Assembly: GCF_014257025.1 (NCBI RefSeq)
Contig: NZ_JACMSF010000009.1
Span: forward strand, 142,126-206,125
Length of the DNA stretch: 64,000 nt
Direction of reading: 5' to 3'
Source of the DNA: Streptomyces cupreus
GTDB taxonomy: Bacteria > Actinomycetota > Actinomycetes > Streptomycetales > Streptomycetaceae
Shown here one piece after another: positions 33,887 through 41,922 of this stretch (position 1 is its first letter; each line of letters opens with the position of its first letter). The notes beneath the pieces were generated by a model, which did not search any database, was not told the origin of the DNA, and saw only the letters and a program-made list of their open reading frames with translations. Position numbers and translations under genes: made by a program.

Positions 33887-34965
33887 AGCTCCCGCTGCGC
33901 AGGAAGCGCACACCCAGGCCCAAGCCGCTGGTCAAGGTGCGCATCGACCCACCGAGGCTGCCGAAGCTGCCGCGTCTGCCGCACCTGCCTCCCTTCCGGG
34001 AGCAGAACCCGGTGGTGATCGGCGCCGCCGGTCTGACCGCCCTCGCGCTGCTGACCGTGGCCGCCTTCAACGCCGACTCCCTTCCGGTGATCGGCGATGG
34101 CGACACCTACAGCGCCGCCTTCGCGGAGGCGGGCGGTCTCAAGCCCGGCGACGAGGTGCGGATCGCCGGAGTCAAGGTCGGCAAGGTGGAGGAGGTCGAC
34201 CTGGACGGCGACCATGTGAAGGTCACCTTCAAGGTCAAGGGCGACCCGGAGTTCGGCACGCAGACGGGTGCCTCGATCCGGGTCAAGACGATCCTCGGCG
34301 CGAAGTACCTCGCCCTGCACCCCAAGGGCCGGGGGCAGTTGGAGGCCGGCAGTGAGATCCCGCTGACGCGGACCGTGCCGGCGTACGACGTGGTGCAGGC
34401 GTTCAGCGATCTGACGACCACGACCGAGGAGGTGGACACCGAGCGGCTGGGGAAGGCCCTGGACACCATCTCCACCACGTTCCAGGACTCCCCCGCCGAG
34501 GTGCGGGCGTCCGTCAAGGGCCTGTCGAAGATCTCCCGGACGGTCGCCTCGCGCGACAAGGCGCTGCGTGAACTCCTCGACCACGCGAACGGGGTGACCG
34601 GCGTACTCGCCGAACGAACCGAGGACTTCACCGCCCTGGTCGAGGACGGCGACGCGCTGTTCAAGGAGATCAGCAAGCGGCGCAAGGCCATCAGCAAGCT
34701 GCTGAAGTCCTCCGCCGCGCTCGGCGTCGAGCTCTCCGGCCTGGTCGAGGACAACGACAAGGAGATCGGACCGGCGCTGAAGGGCCTGAACGGCGTGGTC
34801 GAGATGCTCGAACGCAACCAGTCGAGCCTGGACCGCAGCGTCAAGCTGCTCGCGCCCTACGTCCGGGTCTTCACCAACACCCTCGGCAACGGCCGCTGGT
34901 TCGACTCCTACGTCCAGAACCTGGTCGCCGCCCCGGTGGTGCCGCGCACGGGAGGCTCGCGATGA
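33883..34965 (+). CDS. mceC: Mce-family protein MceC
   Basis: A 360-residue Mce protein with a Pro/Arg/Lys-rich cytoplasmic leader (PPRLPKLPRLPHLPPF), an anchor at about 45-63, an MCE domain (AEAGGLKPGDEVRIAGVKVGKVEEV, ILGAKYLALHPKG) and a helical region ending with NRWFDSY-like GNGRWFDSYVQNLV. The long basic leader is a distinguishing feature. Coupled to both neighbours by ATGA overlaps. Confidence 0.92.
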   Translation: MKLPLRRKRTPRPKPLVKVRIDPPRLPKLPRLPHLPPFREQNPVVIGAAGLTALALLTVAAFNADSLPVIGDGDTYSAAFAEAGGLKPGDEVRIAGVKVGKVEEVDLDGDHVKVTFKVKGDPEFGTQTGASIRVKTILGAKYLALHPKGRGQLEAGSEIPLTRTVPAYDVVQAFSDLTTTTEEVDTERLGKALDTISTTFQDSPAEVRASVKGLSKISRTVASRDKALRELLDHANGVTGVLAERTEDFTALVEDGDALFKEISKRRKAISKLLKSSAALGVELSGLVEDNDKEIGPALKGLNGVVEMLERNQSSLDRSVKLLAPYVRVFTNTLGNGRWFDSYVQNLVAAPVVPRTGGSR

Positions 34966-36077
34966 GGAAACGTCTGGCGCTGCTTCTCGTACTGGCGCTC
35001 GTCGCCGGGGCCGCCTTCGTACTGTGGCCGCGCCCCGAGAAGGTGCGGGTCACCGCCTATTTCCCACGCACGGTCGGCATCTACCCCGGCTCCGACGTCC
35101 GCGTCCTCGGCGTCCGGATCGGCGAGGTCAAGGAGATCACCCCGGAGGGCGACCGGGTACGGGTGGAGCTGGAGTACGACGAGGGGCGCAGGGTGCCGGC
35201 CGACGCGCAGGCCGCGATCATCAACTCCTCGGTGGTCAGCGACCGTTATGTGCAACTGCTGCCGGTGTACCGGAGCGGTCCGGTGCTGCGGGACGGCGCC
35301 GTGATCCCCGAGTCGCGTACGGCGGTGCCGGTCGAGCTTGACCGGATCTTCGACAGCCTGCACACCACGGCCGAGGCGCTCGGCCCCGAGGGCGCCAACA
35401 AGGACGGCTCGCTGTCGCGGCTGCTCGGCGTGAGCGCGGACAACCTCCAGGGCCAGGGCGGGAACATCCACCAGACCGTGAAGGACCTCTCGGAGGCGGT
35501 CACCACGCTGTCCGACGGCCGCGGGGACCTGTTCGGCACCGTGCAGAACCTTCAGGTGTTCACGGCGGCGCTGGCGGCGGACGACAAGAGCGTGCGGTCG
35601 TTCAACACCAGCCTCGCCAAGGTGGCGGAGCAGCTCGCCGGTGAGCGCGAGGACCTCGCGGAGGCGCTGCGCAGCCTCGGCACGGCGCTCGGTGATGTGT
35701 CGGCGTTCGTGAGGAAGAACAAGAAGTCGCTGACCTCGAACGTGAAGGGCCTCAGCAAGGTGACCAAAGTGCTCGTCACGCAACGCGCCGCGCTGGAGGA
35801 GCTGCTGGAGGTCGCCCCCACGGGTCTGTCGAACCTCCAGAACGCCTACAACGCCTCCGCCGGGACCCTCGACACCCGCAACAACGCGCAGCACCCGCAG
35901 GATCCGGCCGCGCTGCTGTGCTCCGTGCTGCGCACGACCGGCGACGAGGGCGGCGCGAACCCGGACTGCGCGGAGCTGGAGCGGCTCTTCGACTCGCTGC
36001 CCGAAGTGCCGACCGCACCCGCGGTCTCGGGCACCGTGGACCGTACCCTCGGCGGAATCCTGGGGAGCGCCGCATGA
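34962..36077 (+). CDS. mceD: Mce-family protein MceD
   Basis: A 371-residue Mce protein. Anchor or signal at about 4-22, MCE domain (YFPRTVGIYPGSDVRVLGVRIGEVKEI, SDRYVQLLPVY), followed by helical tunnel segments such as NLQVFTAALAADDKSVRSFN. A pair of C-terminal cysteines (LLCSVLRTT and NPDCAEL) probably forms a disulphide. Overlaps the MceC stop and the MceE start. Confidence 0.92.
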   Translation: MRKRLALLLVLALVAGAAFVLWPRPEKVRVTAYFPRTVGIYPGSDVRVLGVRIGEVKEITPEGDRVRVELEYDEGRRVPADAQAAIINSSVVSDRYVQLLPVYRSGPVLRDGAVIPESRTAVPVELDRIFDSLHTTAEALGPEGANKDGSLSRLLGVSADNLQGQGGNIHQTVKDLSEAVTTLSDGRGDLFGTVQNLQVFTAALAADDKSVRSFNTSLAKVAEQLAGEREDLAEALRSLGTALGDVSAFVRKNKKSLTSNVKGLSKVTKVLVTQRAALEELLEVAPTGLSNLQNAYNASAGTLDTRNNAQHPQDPAALLCSVLRTTGDEGGANPDCAELERLFDSLPEVPTAPAVSGTVDRTLGGILGSAA

Positions 36078-37351
36078 GCGGGCCGCGCAGGCGTGGTGCC
36101 GCCGCGTGGGCGGCGGCCGGTTCGCTGCTGCTGACGGGCTGTGAGTTCAACGGCTGGTACGACGTGGAGCTGCCGGGCGGCGCCGCCGCTGACGGCCGCG
36201 CGTACCGGGTCACGGTCGACTTCCGCGATGTCCTCGACCTGGTCCCGCAGTCGGCGGTGAAGGTCAACAACGTGACGGTGGGCGCGGTCGAGAAGGTGGA
36301 GCTCGCGGGCTGGCACGCGCGCGTACAGCTGCGGGTCGCCGACTCGGTGCAGCTGCCCGCCAACGCGGTCGCGGAGCTGCGCCAGACCAGCATGCTCGGC
36401 GAGAAGTACGTGGCACTGTCCGCCCCGCCCGGCACCGACCCGGTGGGCCGGCTGCACGACGGCGACCACATCCCGATCGCCCGCAGTGGCCGCAACCCGG
36501 AGATCGAGGAGGTGCTGTCCGCCCTGTCCGCGCTGCTCAACGGCGGCGGGGTGGCGCAGCTCAAGACGATCAGCGTGGAGCTGAACAAGGCCCTGGACGG
36601 TCGCGAGGACCGGGTCAAGTCACTGCTGGGGGAGCTGGACACGTTCCTCGGCGGCCTGGACGGACAGCGCGAGGACATCGTCCGTGCGCTCAAGGCCGTC
36701 GACCGGCTCGCCAAGCGGCTCGGAAGGGAGAAGAAGACCATCGCCAAGGCCGTCGACACGATGCCGCCCGCGCTCAAGGTGCTCGCGGACCAGCGCCGCG
36801 ACCTGACCAAGATGCTCACCGCCCTGTCGAAGCTGGGCAAGACGGGCACGAAGGTGGTCGAGGCGTCCCGGGACGACACGGTCGCCAACCTCAAGCAACT
36901 GCAGCCGATCCTACGGGAGTTGAACAAGGCCGGCAGCGACCTTCCCAACTCCCTCGAACTGCTCACCACTTACCCCTTCCCGCGCAACGCCGTGGACGCG
37001 ATCAAGGGCGACTACGTCAACCTCTCCGTCACCGCGGACCTCGATCTGGCGAGCCTCTACGGCAATCTGGCCGAGGAGCCCGGCGACGGCGGCGACACCC
37101 CCGACGGACCGGACCTTCCGGATACCCCGGATCTCCCCGACACGCCCGAACTCCCGGACCTGCCGGGCGTGCCCACCCCCACGCCCGGTCTGCCCGACTC
37201 TCCCACCGCCCCCTCCGCTCCGTCCGACGGCGGCGACGACCTGCTGTGCCCGCCGGTGTGCACCGCCGCCTACGGCACCGGAAACCGGGGCCTGCCAGCC
37301 GGGATCGACCTCGCGCTGGCGGAGCTGATGCTGAAGGGGATACAGCCGTGA
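36074..37351 (+). CDS. mceE: Mce-family lipoprotein MceE
   Basis: A 425-residue lipoprotein, as MceE always is in actinobacteria: signal peptide with lipobox LLLTGCEF (Cys23). The MCE domain reads RVTVDFRDVLDLVPQSAVKVNNVTVGAVEKVEL with LGEKYVALS, followed by helical segments and a Pro/Asp-rich stretch (PDLPDTPDLPDTPELPDLP) at about 345-390 before a Cys-containing end (LLCPPVCTAAYG). The Pro-rich run resembles the tail of the sigma-like protein. Ends with GTGA overlap into MceF. Confidence 0.93.
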   Translation: MSGPRRRGAAAWAAAGSLLLTGCEFNGWYDVELPGGAAADGRAYRVTVDFRDVLDLVPQSAVKVNNVTVGAVEKVELAGWHARVQLRVADSVQLPANAVAELRQTSMLGEKYVALSAPPGTDPVGRLHDGDHIPIARSGRNPEIEEVLSALSALLNGGGVAQLKTISVELNKALDGREDRVKSLLGELDTFLGGLDGQREDIVRALKAVDRLAKRLGREKKTIAKAVDTMPPALKVLADQRRDLTKMLTALSKLGKTGTKVVEASRDDTVANLKQLQPILRELNKAGSDLPNSLELLTTYPFPRNAVDAIKGDYVNLSVTADLDLASLYGNLAEEPGDGGDTPDGPDLPDTPDLPDTPELPDLPGVPTPTPGLPDSPTAPSAPSDGGDDLLCPPVCTAAYGTGNRGLPAGIDLALAELMLKGIQP

Positions 37352-38604
37352 TCACACGTACGGTCAAGGCCCAGCTGATCGCCTTCGCCACCGTCACCGC
37401 CGTCGGTGTGTCCTATGTCGGCGCCGAGTACACGGGCCTGGTCGACAGCGCGCTGGACCGCGGCTACACCGTGCGGGCCGACTTCGCCGACTCCGGGGGC
37501 ATCTTCACCGGCGCCGAGGTCACCTACCGCGGGGTGCCGGTGGGACGGGTCGGCGCGCTGCGGCTGACCGGCGCCGGCGGGGTCTCGGTCGCGCTGGACA
37601 TCGACGACGGCGCGCCGCGCATCCCGGCGGACACCCTCGCCGTGGTGGCGAACCGCTCGGCGGTGGGCGAGCAGTACGTCGACCTCCAGCCGCGCGGCTC
37701 GAGCGGGCCGTATCTGCTCGACGGCAGCACGATCCCGCGCGGCCGCACGCGCGTGCCGCTGCCCACGACCGACCTGGTCCTCGGCCTCGACCGGCTGGTG
37801 AACTCGGTCGGCAAGGACGATCTGCGGGTCACCGTCGACGAGTTGGGCAAGGCCTTCGCCGGCACCGGCCCGCATCTGAGCCGGCTGGTGGACTCGGGCA
37901 ACGCGCTCGTCGAGTCCGCGTCCGAGTCGCTGCCCGAGACGATCGAGCTGATCGAGGACTCCCGGAAGGTGCTCAAGACACAGGCCGACCAGGGCTCGTC
38001 CATCAAGGCGTTCTCCCGCGATCTGGCCCTGCTCACCGCGGAGTTGAAGTCCAGCGACGGCGATCTGCGCAAGCTGATCGGCAACGCGAAACCGGCGGCG
38101 GTGGAGCTCAACTCGCTGCTGAAGTCGACGCAGCCGCAACTGTCGGTGCTGCTGGGCAACCTGATCAGCGGCGGCCGGGTCACGCTCGCCCGGCTGCCCG
38201 GCGTGGAACAGGCCCTGGTCACCTTCCCGGTGGTGGTCTCGGGCAGCTACACCGTCATCCCCGGTGACGGCACCACCCACTTCGGCCTGGTGGTGAACGC
38301 CGACGACCCGCCGCCCTGCACCCAGGGATACGGCACGGCCCGGCGCGACCCGGCGGACACCAGCACGCGCGAGCCGAACACCGACGCGCGCTGCACGCTG
38401 CCGCGCGGCAGCGAGTCCTCGGTGCGGGGCGCGCAGAACGCCCCCGGTTCCCAGCCGACGACATACGTCACGGCGTACGACCCGGAGACCGGCACCACCA
38501 CCGGCCCGGACGGAAGGACCGTCGAGATCGGCTCGACGGGCGGCCAGCAGGCCGTGTTCGGAAAGGAGTCGTGGCAATGGCTGCTCGTCGGCCCCATGGC
38601 ATGA
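37348..38604 (+). CDS. mceF: Mce-family protein MceF
   Basis: A 418-residue Mce protein, last of the six. Anchor at about 6-26, MCE domain (RADFADSGGIFTGAEVTYRGVPVGRVGAL, VGEQYVDLQPRG), helical region, then a conserved C-terminal domain with GDGTTHFGLVVNADDPPPCTQGYG and a second Cys (ARCTLPRGSE). The GTG start is coupled to mceE; the final 28 bases overlap the next gene. Confidence 0.92.
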   Translation: MITRTVKAQLIAFATVTAVGVSYVGAEYTGLVDSALDRGYTVRADFADSGGIFTGAEVTYRGVPVGRVGALRLTGAGGVSVALDIDDGAPRIPADTLAVVANRSAVGEQYVDLQPRGSSGPYLLDGSTIPRGRTRVPLPTTDLVLGLDRLVNSVGKDDLRVTVDELGKAFAGTGPHLSRLVDSGNALVESASESLPETIELIEDSRKVLKTQADQGSSIKAFSRDLALLTAELKSSDGDLRKLIGNAKPAAVELNSLLKSTQPQLSVLLGNLISGGRVTLARLPGVEQALVTFPVVVSGSYTVIPGDGTTHFGLVVNADDPPPCTQGYGTARRDPADTSTREPNTDARCTLPRGSESSVRGAQNAPGSQPTTYVTAYDPETGTTTGPDGRTVEIGSTGGQQAVFGKESWQWLLVGPMA

Positions 38605-39083
38605 GGCACCCCGGGGCGGTGGCGGCGGCGCTCGTCGTCGCGACCGTCCTCACCACCGCGCTGGCGGTCTGGCTGGCCCTCGGGCTCGCCGGACAGCGCG
38701 AGGCGGAGCAGCGGCGCCAGGACATCCTCGCCGCCGCCCGTCGCTCGGCACTGAACTTCACCTCGCTCGACTACCGGCACTACGGCCGGGACAGCGCGAA
38801 TGTGCTGGAGAGCGCCACCGGGAACTTCAAGAAGGAGTTCGCCGCGCAGACCAAGCAGCTCACCCAGCTGGTCACCGACAACAAGTCCGTCTCCGAGGGC
38901 CAGGTCCTGGAGGCGGGCATCGTCCGCTCCGACGAGCGCTCGGCCCGTGTGCTGGTGGTCGCCGACAGCGAGGTGACCAACACCGCGGTGCCCCGGGGCG
39001 AGGCGCGCACCTACCGGCTCCAGCTCGATCTGGTGCACCGCGACGGCCGCTGGCTGACCTCGGACGTCGAGTTCGTCGGCTGA
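38577..39083 (+). CDS. Mce-associated membrane protein 1
   Basis: A 168-residue Mas-type protein with one N-terminal membrane helix (about 14-36) and an extracytoplasmic NTF2-like domain (ALNFTSLDYRHYGRDSANVLESATGNFKKEF, then YRLQLDLVHRDGRWLTSDVEFVG). Such proteins stabilise Mce complexes in mycobacteria. I chose the ATG at 38577, eight bases after AAAGGAG; the GTG at 38571 is only two bases from it. The gene begins inside mceF. Confidence 0.88.
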   Translation: MAARRPHGMRHPGAVAAALVVATVLTTALAVWLALGLAGQREAEQRRQDILAAARRSALNFTSLDYRHYGRDSANVLESATGNFKKEFAAQTKQLTQLVTDNKSVSEGQVLEAGIVRSDERSARVLVVADSEVTNTAVPRGEARTYRLQLDLVHRDGRWLTSDVEFVG

Positions 39084-39111
39084 CACGCACCACCTGTTGA
39101 GGAGTACGACC

Positions 39112-39831
39112 ATGGCGAACCCGACCACCCGAACCCGCAGCGCCGGCTCGGCCGGCCGCCGGACCCTGACCGCGGCCGCCCGCGCGGCGGCCAAGCGCGC
39201 CGAGCGCGGCGCCACCACCGATGACGTGCCCGAGGACCGGGCCTCCGGGCGCACCGTGCTGGTCGAGGCCCCGAAGAACGGCTGGGAGGACCCGCCCGAG
39301 CCGTCGCCGGAGGATTTCGAGGAGACCCCGCCGCGGGAGCGGGGCACCTCCCGTCACCGGAAGCTGCTCACCGCGGCCCTGTGCGTGCTGCTGGTGGCGG
39401 GGCTGGTCGCGGTCGGCGTACTGGGATGGCAGTACTGGGAGGCGCGGCGGGCTCAGCAGGCGCGGGGTGAGGCGATGGCCGCCGCGCGGAAGGCGGCGCC
39501 GGTCGTGCTGTCGTACGACTACCGGCATCTGGACCGGGACTTCGCCCGCGCCCGCGCGCTGCTGACCGGGAAGTTCGCGGGCGAGTACCGCAAGACCACG
39601 ACCGCCGTGGTCGGCCCGACCGCGAAGAAGTACCACGGCGTGGTGAAGGCGACCGTCGCCACGGCCTCCGTCGTGTCGGCCGCACCGGACAAGGTCGTCG
39701 TGCTGCTCTTCGCCAACCAGATCACCGAGAGCACCCGGGTCTCGGGCTCACGCCTGGATCTGAACCGGGTGCGGATGACGATGGCCCGCACCGACGAGGG
39801 CTGGAAGGTGAGTGCCGTGGACGCACTCTGA
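39112..39831 (+). CDS. Mce-associated membrane protein 2
   Basis: A 239-residue relative of the preceding protein: a 90-residue cytoplasmic N-terminal region rich in Ala, Arg and Glu, a transmembrane helix at about 91-112, then the NTF2-like domain (VVLSYDYRHLDRDFARARALLTGKFAGEYRKTT) ending EGWKVSAVDAL. The ATG at 39112 follows GAGGAG. It is the last gene of the mce operon and is followed directly by a strong terminator. Confidence 0.88.
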   Translation: MANPTTRTRSAGSAGRRTLTAAARAAAKRAERGATTDDVPEDRASGRTVLVEAPKNGWEDPPEPSPEDFEETPPRERGTSRHRKLLTAALCVLLVAGLVAVGVLGWQYWEARRAQQARGEAMAAARKAAPVVLSYDYRHLDRDFARARALLTGKFAGEYRKTTTAVVGPTAKKYHGVVKATVATASVVSAAPDKVVVLLFANQITESTRVSGSRLDLNRVRMTMARTDEGWKVSAVDAL

Positions 39832-39847
39832 TCAGCCGTTTCGACCT

Positions 39848-39878
39848 GCCCCCGCGCATCACGCGCGGGGGCTTTTTT
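39848..39878 (+). terminator. Terminator of the mce operon
   Basis: GCCCCCGCGC and GCGCGGGGGC form a perfect ten-base stem with a five-base loop, followed by a run of six T. This is the clearest intrinsic terminator in the window, 17 bases after the last mce-operon stop. Confidence 0.95.
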
Positions 39879-39891
39879 GTGCGCTCGGCTC

Positions 39892-39956
39892 TTGACAGCT
39901 CTCCCCCTCCACAGGCAGTCTTCCATTAAGCAGAAAGCAACTTCCGCAATACGGAA
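39892..39956 (+). promoter_or_regulatory. hyi promoter and TTCCGCAATACGGAA operator
   Basis: A -35 TTGACA (39892-39897) and a weak -10 CAGTCT (39916-39921, 18-base spacing) are followed by the perfect-ended palindrome TTCCGCAATACGGAA (39942-39956), 32 bases before the hyi start. Upstream of the palindrome CTTCCA and AGAAA also match the gcl upstream region. The identical palindrome sits at the same place downstream of the gcl promoter; a position just after the promoter suits a repressor. The TTCCG/CGGAA symmetry is compatible with an IclR-family protein such as AllR, but none is encoded here. Confidence 0.75.
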
Positions 39957-39988
39957 TAGTCAGAGTACGGAAGGGAGCGCCGGACCCT

Positions 39989-40810
39989 ATGGGATTCGAC
40001 GAGCAGCGCTTCAACGTCAACCTGTCGATCCTCTTCACGGAACTCCCGCTCCTGGAGCGCCCCGCGGCCGCCGCCACGGCCGGCTTCACCGCGGTCGAGC
40101 TGTGGTGGCCCTGGATCGACTCCCCGACCCCCGAGCGGTCCGAGCTCGACGCCCTGAAGAAGGCGATCGAGGAGGCGGGCGTCCAGCTCACGGGCCTGAA
40201 CTTCTACGCCGGCCGGCTCCCGGGCCCGGACCGCGGCGCCCTGTCGGTCCCGGGCGAGGAGTCGGACAGGTTCCGCGCCAACATCGACGTGGCCGCCGAC
40301 TTCGCCGCCTCCCTCGGCTGCAAGGCGCTCAACGCGCTGTACGGCAACCGCGTCGAGGGCGTGGACCCGGCCGAGCAGGACGCGCTGGCGCTGGAGAACC
40401 TCGTCCTCGCGGCCCGGGCCGCCGACCGGATCGGCGCGATCCTGCTGATCGAGGCGCTGAACAAGCCCGAGTCGCCGCTGTACCCGCTGGTGAGCGCGCC
40501 CGCCGCGGTGGGGATCGTCGACAAGGTCAACGACGCGACCGGCCTCGGCAACGCGAAGTTCCTCATGGACCTCTACCACCTGTCCATGAACGGCGAGGAC
40601 CTCCCGTCGGTGATCGAGCGGTACGCCGCCAGGACCGGCCACGTGCAGATCGCCGACAACCCGGGCCGAGGCGCTCCGGGCACCGGCTCCCTCCCCCTGG
40701 AAGACCTCCTCGACCAGCTGCAGAAGGCGGGTTACGACGGCTGGGTCGGCCTTGAGTACAAGCCGGGCGACCGCCCGAGCGCCGAGGCCTTCGACTGGCT
40801 GCCCCGCTGA
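39989..40810 (+). CDS. hyi: Hydroxypyruvate isomerase family protein
   Basis: A 273-residue TIM-barrel enzyme interconverting hydroxypyruvate and tartronate semialdehyde. Marks: FNVNLSILFTELPLLERPAAAATAGFTAVELWWPW at the start, LLIEALNKPESP (metal-binding Glu), MDLYHLSMNGEDL, HVQIADNPGRGAPGTG and GLEYKPGD (second Glu). All match Hyi. It starts the hyi-glxR pair (26-base gap). With tartronate semialdehyde reductase and Gcl it turns glyoxylate into glycerate. Confidence 0.92.
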   Translation: MGFDEQRFNVNLSILFTELPLLERPAAAATAGFTAVELWWPWIDSPTPERSELDALKKAIEEAGVQLTGLNFYAGRLPGPDRGALSVPGEESDRFRANIDVAADFAASLGCKALNALYGNRVEGVDPAEQDALALENLVLAARAADRIGAILLIEALNKPESPLYPLVSAPAAVGIVDKVNDATGLGNAKFLMDLYHLSMNGEDLPSVIERYAARTGHVQIADNPGRGAPGTGSLPLEDLLDQLQKAGYDGWVGLEYKPGDRPSAEAFDWLPR

Positions 40811-40836
40811 CCCCCCTGACCGAAAGGCACCCCATC

Positions 40837-41751
40837 ATGAGCAACCTCGCAGATTCCTCCCACCCGACCCGCCCGGCGATCGCCTGGATCGGCCTCGGCA
40901 TCATGGGCTCCCCCATGTCCGAGAACCTGATCAAGGCGGGTTACGACGTCACCGGGTTCACCCTGGAGCAGGAGAAGCTGGACCGGCTGACCAAGGCCGG
41001 TGGCACGGCCGCCGGTTCGATCGCCGAGGCCGTCAAGGACGCCGACGTCATCATCACGATGGTGCCCGCCTCCCCGCAGGTCGAGGCCATCTCCTACGGC
41101 CCGGACGGCATCCTGGAGAACGCTCGCTCCGGCGCCCTGCTGATCGACATGTCGTCCATCACCCCGCAGACCTCCATCGACCTGGCGAAGGCAGCCGAGG
41201 TCAAGGGCATCCGCGTACTGGACGCCCCGGTGTCCGGTGGTGAGGCCGGTGCCATCGAGGCCGTACTGTCGATCATGGTCGGTGGTGAGCAGGCCGACTT
41301 CGACGAGGCCAGGCCGGTGCTGGAGGCCCTCGGCAAGACCATCGTGCTGTGCGGTCCGCACGGCTCCGGCCAGACCGTGAAGGCCGCCAACCAGCTGATC
41401 GTCGCCGTGAACATCCAGGCGTGCGCCGAGGCCGTGGTCTTCCTGGAGAAGTCCGGCGTGGACCTGAAGGCGGCCCTGGACGTCCTGGGCGGCGGCCTGG
41501 CCGGCTCCACCGTGCTCACACGCAAGAAGGACAACTTCCTCCAGCGCGACTTCAAGCCGGGCTTCCGGATCGACCTGCACCACAAGGACATGGGCATCGT
41601 CACCGACGCCGCCCGCAACGTCGGCGCGGCCCTGCCCGTCGGCGCCGTGGTCGCCCAGCTCGTGGCCTCCCTGCGCGCACAGGGCGACGGCGGCCTGGAC
41701 CACTCCGCGCTGCTGCGCGCGGTCGAGCGCCTCTCCGGCGCGCAGGTCTGA
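40837..41751 (+). CDS. glxR: Tartronate semialdehyde reductase (2-hydroxy-3-oxopropionate reductase)
   Basis: A 304-residue beta-hydroxyacid dehydrogenase reducing tartronate semialdehyde to glycerate with NAD(P)H. The Rossmann start IAWIGLGIMGSPMSENL, the substrate-binding DAPVSGGEAGA and the catalytic Lys motif HGSGQTVKAANQLIV (K about 177) are all intact; FKPGFRIDLHHKDMGI is the C-terminal signature. Co-transcribed with hyi and followed by a long hairpin. Confidence 0.94.
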   Translation: MSNLADSSHPTRPAIAWIGLGIMGSPMSENLIKAGYDVTGFTLEQEKLDRLTKAGGTAAGSIAEAVKDADVIITMVPASPQVEAISYGPDGILENARSGALLIDMSSITPQTSIDLAKAAEVKGIRVLDAPVSGGEAGAIEAVLSIMVGGEQADFDEARPVLEALGKTIVLCGPHGSGQTVKAANQLIVAVNIQACAEAVVFLEKSGVDLKAALDVLGGGLAGSTVLTRKKDNFLQRDFKPGFRIDLHHKDMGIVTDAARNVGAALPVGAVVAQLVASLRAQGDGGLDHSALLRAVERLSGAQV

Positions 41752-41765
41752 CGACCCCGAAGACC

Positions 41766-41825
41766 TCCGGGCGGCGCCGCCGCTGACACCTGTCCTGTCG
41801 CGCCCAGGCGGTGGCGCCGCCCGGA
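41766..41825 (+). terminator. Long hairpin after glxR
   Basis: TCCGGGCGGCGCC (41766-41778) and GGCGCCGCCCGGA (41813-41825) are perfectly complementary 13-base arms around a 34-base loop. It probably ends the hyi-glxR transcript just before the catalase promoter. Confidence 0.7.
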
Positions 41826-41832
41826 ATCCAAT

Positions 41833-41898
41833 TCAACAAACTGTTGACGCTCACTCCCGCCCACTTCTAGGCTCCACGAAGCGGAAACAGGTTTCCGC
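41833..41898 (+). promoter_or_regulatory. Catalase promoter with TCAACA-N3-TGTTGA and GCGGAAAC palindromes
   Basis: TCAACA-AAC-TGTTGA (41833-41847) overlaps the -35 TTGACG (41844-41849); TAGGCT follows after 18 bases (41868-41873). This is the same layout as the uraD promoter. About eight bases farther, GCGGAAAC-AG-GTTTCCGC (41881-41898) is a perfect eight-base-armed palindrome near the expected transcript start, a likely second operator. Confidence 0.7.
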
Positions 41899-41922
41899 TG
41901 ACTCCCGCACGGAAGGTCCACG

